Below, one piece after another: positions 60,770 through 64,000 of a stretch of DNA of 64,000 nt. The stretch spans positions 3,488,501 through 3,552,500 of the forward strand of contig NZ_VFOV01000001.1 in NCBI RefSeq assembly GCF_006716315.1. The letters are read 5' to 3'. Source of the DNA: Nocardioides albertanoniae (lineage in GTDB: Bacteria > Actinomycetota > Actinomycetes > Propionibacteriales > Nocardioidaceae). A model generated the notes under the pieces. The model worked only from the letters and a program-made list of their open reading frames with translations. It was not told the origin of the DNA and did not search any database. Both the position numbers and the translations under genes were made by a program. Position 1 is the stretch's first letter, and each line of letters opens with the position of its first letter.

Positions 60770-61333
60770 TCAGACAGCTGATGGCGGAGCGGGCACCGCC
60801 ACGGTGCGAAGGCTCCGCTCGGAGATCGACCGGGCGCCGCGGCCCATGCCGACCATGCCGGACTGGGAGAGCTCTCGGATGCCGAAGGGCTCGATCACCC
60901 GAAGGAAGTCGTTGAGCTTGCCGGTGTTGCCGGCGAGCTGCACGACGACGGTGTCGGTGGACACGTCGACGACCTTGGCCCGGAAGAGCTGGATCGTGTC
61001 GAGCACCTGGCTGCGGGTCTCCGTGGTGGCGGAGATCTTGACCAGCATCAGCGCACGCTGCACGCGCGCCTCGGGCTCGAGCTCGACGATCTTGATCACC
61101 TCGACCAGCTTGTTGAGCTGCTTGGTGACCTGCTCGAGAGGGGTGTCCTCGAGGTTGACCACGACGGTCATCCGGGAGATCTCGTCGTGCTCGGTCGGCC
61201 CCACGGCGAGCGACTCGATGTTGAAGCCTCGGCGCGAGAAGAGCGCGGAGACGCGCGTCAGGACACCGGGCTTGTTCTCGACCAGCACGCTCAGCGTGTG
61301 CTTGCCGCCGGTCTTCACAGGCTGGATCGTCAT
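60770..61333 (-). CDS. ilvN: Acetolactate synthase small (regulatory) subunit
   Basis: The 187-aa protein has an N-terminal ACT domain ([22 protein letters not shown]) that mediates valine feedback inhibition, and the C-terminal domain ([10 protein letters not shown]). It activates IlvB. The ATG at 61333 shares a base with the ilvB stop (TGATG); GTG 61336 is also possible. Translation is coupled to ilvB. Confidence 0.96.
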   Translation of the reverse strand: MTIQPVKTGGKHTLSVLVENKPGVLTRVSALFSRRGFNIESLAVGPTEHDEISRMTVVVNLEDTPLEQVTKQLNKLVEVIKIVELEPEARVQRALMLVKISATTETRSQVLDTIQLFRAKVVDVSTDTVVVQLAGNTGKLNDFLRVIEPFGIRELSQSGMVGMGRGARSISERSLRTVAVPAPPSAV

Positions 61334-63099
61334 CACAGATCGTCCTCGTCGAACTCGGGCGCGAGGTCGCGCGCGTACTGGATCTCGTCGTTCGAGGAGC
61401 CGGCGGCGACCATCGGCCAGACCATGGCGTCCTTGTTGACCCGGAAGTCGACGACGACGGGCATGTCGTTGATCTCCATGGCCTTCTCGATGGTGGAGTC
61501 GACGTCCTCGGCCGAGTCACAGGCCAGACCGACACAGCCGTACGCCTCGGCCAGCTTCGGGAAGTCGGGGATGCGGGGCGAGCCCGTTCCGAGACGATCC
61601 GTGTGCCGTTGCAGGTTGGTGTTGGAGTAGCGCTCGCCGTAGAACAGCGTCTGCCACTGGCGCACCATGCCGAGGTTGTCGTTGTTGATGACCGCCACCT
61701 TGATCGGGATGCCCTCGATCGCGCAGGTGGCGAGCTCCTGGTTGGTCATCTGGAAGCAGCCGTCGCCGTCGATCGACCACACGGTGGAGTCGGGCATGCC
61801 GACCTTCGCGCCCATCGCCGCCGGCACGGAGTAGCCCATCGTGCCCAGACCACCGGAGTTGATCCAGGTGTTGGGGTTCTCGTAGCCGATGAACTGCGCG
61901 GCCCACATCTGGTGCTGGCCGACGCCGGCGGTGAAGATCGTCTCCGAGCCGGAGATGTGACCGAGCCGCTCGATGACGTACTGCGGGGAGAGGCCCTCGG
62001 TGGGCAGGTCGTAGCCGAGCGGGTAGGACTTCTTGATCCCGGCCATGAAGGCGATCCAGCCCTCGTAGTCGCCCTCCTTGCCGGCCGCCTTCTCGGCGGT
62101 GAGCACCGCGATCAGGTCGGTGAGCACCTCACGCACGTCGCCCACGATCGGCACGTCGGCGTAGCGGTTCTTGCCGATCTCGGCCGGGTCGATGTCGGCG
62201 TGGATCACCTTGGCGTTGGGTGCGAAGGAGTCCAGGTTGCCGGTGACGCGGTCGTCGAAGCGGGCACCCAGGCTGATGATCAGGTCGGACTTCTGCAGGC
62301 CGGCGACCGCAGGGACGGTGCCGTGCATGCCCGGCATACCGAGGTGCTGCGGGTGCGAGTCGGGGAACGCGCCGCGGGCCATCAGCGTGGTCACGACCGG
62401 GATCCCGGTCAGCACGGCCAGCTCCATCAGCTCGCGGTGGGCACCGGAGCGGATCGTGCCACCGCCGACGTAGAGGACCGGCTTCCTGGCCTCCAGCATC
62501 AGGCGTGCCGCCTCGCGGATCTGCTTGGCGTGGGGCCTGGTCACCGGGCGGTAGCCCGGCAGGTGGAGCTCGGTCGGCCACCGGTAGGTGGTGGTGGCCT
62601 GCAACGCCGACTTGGTGACGTCGACGAGGACCGGACCCGGGCGCCCGGAGGCGGCCAGGTGGAAGGCCTCAGCGACCCGCTGCGGGATCTCCGCGGGGTC
62701 GGTGACGAGGAAGCTGTGCTTGGTGATCGGCATCGTGATGCCGCGGATGTCGGCCTCTTGGAAGCCGTCGGTGCCGATCAGGTTGGCGGCCACCTGCCCG
62801 GTGATCGCGACCATGGGCACCGAGTCCATGTTGGCGTCGGCCAGCGGGGTGACCAGGTTGGTCGCGCCCGGGCCGCTCGTCGCCATGCAGACGCCGACCT
62901 TGCCGGTCGCGGCCGCGTAGCCCTGGGCCGCGTGGCCGGCGCCCTGCTCGTGGCGTACGAGAATGTGGCGGATCTTCGAGTCCATCAGCGGGTCGTACGC
63001 CGGAAGGATCGCCCCTCCCGGAATGCCGAAGATGTCCTCGACCCCCGCTGCTTCCAGCGACTTGACCAGGCTCTGTGCGCCTGTCATCTGCTCGCTCAT
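61333..63099 (-). CDS. ilvB: Acetolactate synthase large subunit
   Basis: The TPP-dependent enzyme forms 2-acetolactate or 2-aceto-2-hydroxybutyrate, the first common step of Val, Leu and Ile synthesis. The 588-aa protein has [11 protein letters not shown], the catalytic Glu in [14 protein letters not shown]-region [11 protein letters not shown] and [11 protein letters not shown] with [11 protein letters not shown] (TPP-Mg). ATGs at 63111, 63099 and 63087 are in frame; 63099 is chosen. A frame reaching 63297 runs through the attenuator and is rejected. Confidence 0.97.
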   Translation of the reverse strand: MSEQMTGAQSLVKSLEAAGVEDIFGIPGGAILPAYDPLMDSKIRHILVRHEQGAGHAAQGYAAATGKVGVCMATSGPGATNLVTPLADANMDSVPMVAITGQVAANLIGTDGFQEADIRGITMPITKHSFLVTDPAEIPQRVAEAFHLAASGRPGPVLVDVTKSALQATTTYRWPTELHLPGYRPVTRPHAKQIREAARLMLEARKPVLYVGGGTIRSGAHRELMELAVLTGIPVVTTLMARGAFPDSHPQHLGMPGMHGTVPAVAGLQKSDLIISLGARFDDRVTGNLDSFAPNAKVIHADIDPAEIGKNRYADVPIVGDVREVLTDLIAVLTAEKAAGKEGDYEGWIAFMAGIKKSYPLGYDLPTEGLSPQYVIERLGHISGSETIFTAGVGQHQMWAAQFIGYENPNTWINSGGLGTMGYSVPAAMGAKVGMPDSTVWSIDGDGCFQMTNQELATCAIEGIPIKVAVINNDNLGMVRQWQTLFYGERYSNTNLQRHTDRLGTGSPRIPDFPKLAEAYGCVGLACDSAEDVDSTIEKAMEINDMPVVVDFRVNKDAMVWPMVAAGSSNDEIQYARDLAPEFDEDDL

Positions 63100-63176
63100 A
63101 TCCGTCGCCATCCTGTCGGCCCTGTCGGCACTGTCTACTCCGTCGAAACTGTTGGAAGGTGCTGTTCTCGTGCAAT

Positions 63177-63209
63177 AAAAAACCCTCCGGCCCGGTGGGC
63201 AACGGAGGG
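63177..63209 (-). terminator. ilvB attenuator terminator
   Basis: CCCTCCG (63183-63189) pairs with CGGAGGG (63203-63209) and inner GCCC/GGGC. The transcript then reads six U (A-tract 63177-63182). It stands between the leader peptide and ilvB. Confidence 0.92.
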
Positions 63210-63212
63210 AGA

Positions 63213-63248
63213 CGCGTCGTCTGGGGCCAGTGGCTCCTAGGCGACGCG
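63213..63248 (-). promoter_or_regulatory. ilvB leader hairpin
   Basis: CGCGTCG (63213-63219) pairs with CGACGCG (63242-63248), overlapping the end of the leader peptide. It is a candidate pause hairpin whose formation depends on ribosome position. Confidence 0.65.
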
Positions 63249-63278
63249 CCTGATAAGTACGAGAATGTTCTGCAACAT
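63237..63278 (-). CDS. ilvB leader peptide [13 protein letters not shown]
   Basis: Thirteen codons with stop TAG, including Ile-Leu-Val-Leu-Ile and a later Val, lie upstream of a hairpin and a strong terminator. Corynebacterium ilvBNC is controlled by a comparable leader. The product controls ilvBNC by ribosome stalling. Confidence 0.85.
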   Translation of the reverse strand: MLQNILVLIRRVA

Positions 63279-63363
63279 GCTCACACGTTAACCCCATGTG
63301 TCGCGCCGTGTCACCTCACCCTATCGCGCGTCCCAGGATCTGAGATCACCGTCCCAGTATCTG

Positions 63364-64000
63364 TCAGTCGTTCGGGGTAGCGGCTCCCATCAGGCGCTGA
63401 CGGAGGAAGGTCCAGGCGAAGGCGGAGAGGTGAGCGGCCTGGGCGTTGTTGGCGGCGCCGCCATGACCTCCCTCGATGTTCTCGTAGTAGGTGACGTCCT
63501 TGCCGGTCGCGGCCAGCAGCGCAGCCATCTTGCGGGCATGGCCGGGGTGGACGCGGTCGTCCTTGGTGGAGGTGGTGAGCAGCACGGGCGGGTAGGTCTT
63601 CGCCTCCTCGAGCAGGTGGTAGGGCGAGAACGTCCGGATGAACTCCCACTCCTCCGGCACGTCGGGGTCGCCGTACTCGGCCATCCACGACGCCCCTGCG
63701 AGCAGGTGGGAGTAGCGCAACATGTCGAGCAGCGGCACCTGGATCACGAGAGCACCGAACAGCTCGGGGTAGCTGGTGAGCATGTTGCCGGTCAGCAGCC
63801 CGCCGTTGGAGCCACCCTGTGCCCCGAGATGCTCGGCGTCGGTCACCCCGGTCTCGGCGAGATGGCGCGCGACGGCGGCGAAGTCCTCGTACGCCGTGTG
63901 CCGGTGCTCCTTCAGGGCCGCCTGGTGCCAGGCCGGGCCGTACTCGCCTCCCCCGCGGATGTTGGCCACCACGTAGACGCCGCCCTCCTCGAGCCAGGCG
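63364..64000 (-). CDS. Prolyl oligopeptidase family protein, C-terminal part
   Basis: The frame is open to the window edge, so at least 211 C-terminal residues are present and the N-terminal beta-propeller is outside. The peptidase S9 catalytic domain shows GGGEYGPAWH, the nucleophile GGSNGGLL, the acid in TKDDRVHPGHA and the His in EGGHGG. It cleaves after Pro in short peptides. It ends 86 bp from the ilvB leader start, so the ilv promoter region lies in between. Confidence 0.93.
   Translation of the reverse strand, partial: AWLEEGGVYVVANIRGGGEYGPAWHQAALKEHRHTAYEDFAAVARHLAETGVTDAEHLGAQGGSNGGLLTGNMLTSYPELFGALVIQVPLLDMLRYSHLLAGASWMAEYGDPDVPEEWEFIRTFSPYHLLEEAKTYPPVLLTTSTKDDRVHPGHARKMAALLAATGKDVTYYENIEGGHGGAANNAQAAHLSAFAWTFLRQRLMGAATPND

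Overview
The window looks like chromosomal DNA of a high-GC actinobacterium, most likely a Nocardioides-type member of the Propionibacteriales. The grounds are roughly 70 percent GC, frequent GTG starts and 1-4 nt gene overlaps, an F420 gene (cofC), an IdeR-type iron box, an NdgR-type IclR regulator beside leuCD, and gene order. From memory, the backbone order coaD-rsmD-recG-DAK protein-rpmB-thiL-ddl-gpsA-cofC-(hupB position)-leuDC-iclR-tRNA Glu/Gln-gltX-FAH-leuB-ilvC-ilvN-ilvB matches the M. tuberculosis recG to ilvB1 region. The genus call is an inference.

Layout. 1-8.6 kb: housekeeping genes (coaD, rsmD, recG, a FakA-like kinase, rpmB, thiL) plus two methyltransferases. 8.7-19.4 kb: an accessory stretch. 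It holds a stand-alone Lrp-type domain, a Ddl-like ATP-grasp gene, a 1.3-kb unit in which an AbiEi/DUF559 gene is bracketed by 86-bp inverted repeats carrying perfect 26-bp palindromes, a three-gene operon (alpha/beta hydrolase, membrane-anchored MurF-like ligase, second Ddl-like ligase), a short trans-sulfuration enzyme, a MITE-like element, gamma-glutamyltransferase and a GH18 chitinase. 19.4-27.1 kb: gpsA-plsC, cofC, a histone-like Lys/Ala-rich protein, a membrane protein, leuC-leuD and a divergent, probably leaderless ndgR. 27.1-33.1 kb: alkylation repair (ada-alkA, ogt), a lipoprotein, an LCP ligase, hutH and a GNAT. 33.1-38.4 kb: two tRNA-Glu, one tRNA-Gln, a CPBP protease, gltX, a FAH hydrolase, a glycosylase-family gene and a mazEF-type pair. 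38.6-45.8 kb: a PhaC-like hydrolase, a pentapeptide protein, bioQ with two operator-like sites facing bioY-bioM-bioN, an amidase, a GNAT and an FMN reductase. 45.9-52.1 kb: cimA, a membrane Ser/Thr kinase, ilvE, leuB and an unlisted 53-aa gene. 52.2-59.5 kb: an O-methyltransferase, efeUOB under an IdeR-like box, a DsbA-like protein and an ABC exporter. 59.7-64 kb: ilvB-ilvN-ilvC and a truncated prolyl oligopeptidase.

How the genes work together. Branched-chain amino acid synthesis dominates: ilvBNC, ilvE, leuB, leuCD and cimA, with NdgR. Three of these units (cimA, leuB, ilvBNC) are preceded by short leader peptides rich in Ile, Leu and Val codons. A hairpin follows each one; for cimA and ilvB there is also an intrinsic terminator. 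That is the layout of transcription attenuation.

Most convergent gene pairs carry a distinct palindromic repeat family between them. No gene-free stretch exceeds about 300 bases except 33081-33705, which holds tRNAs and terminators.
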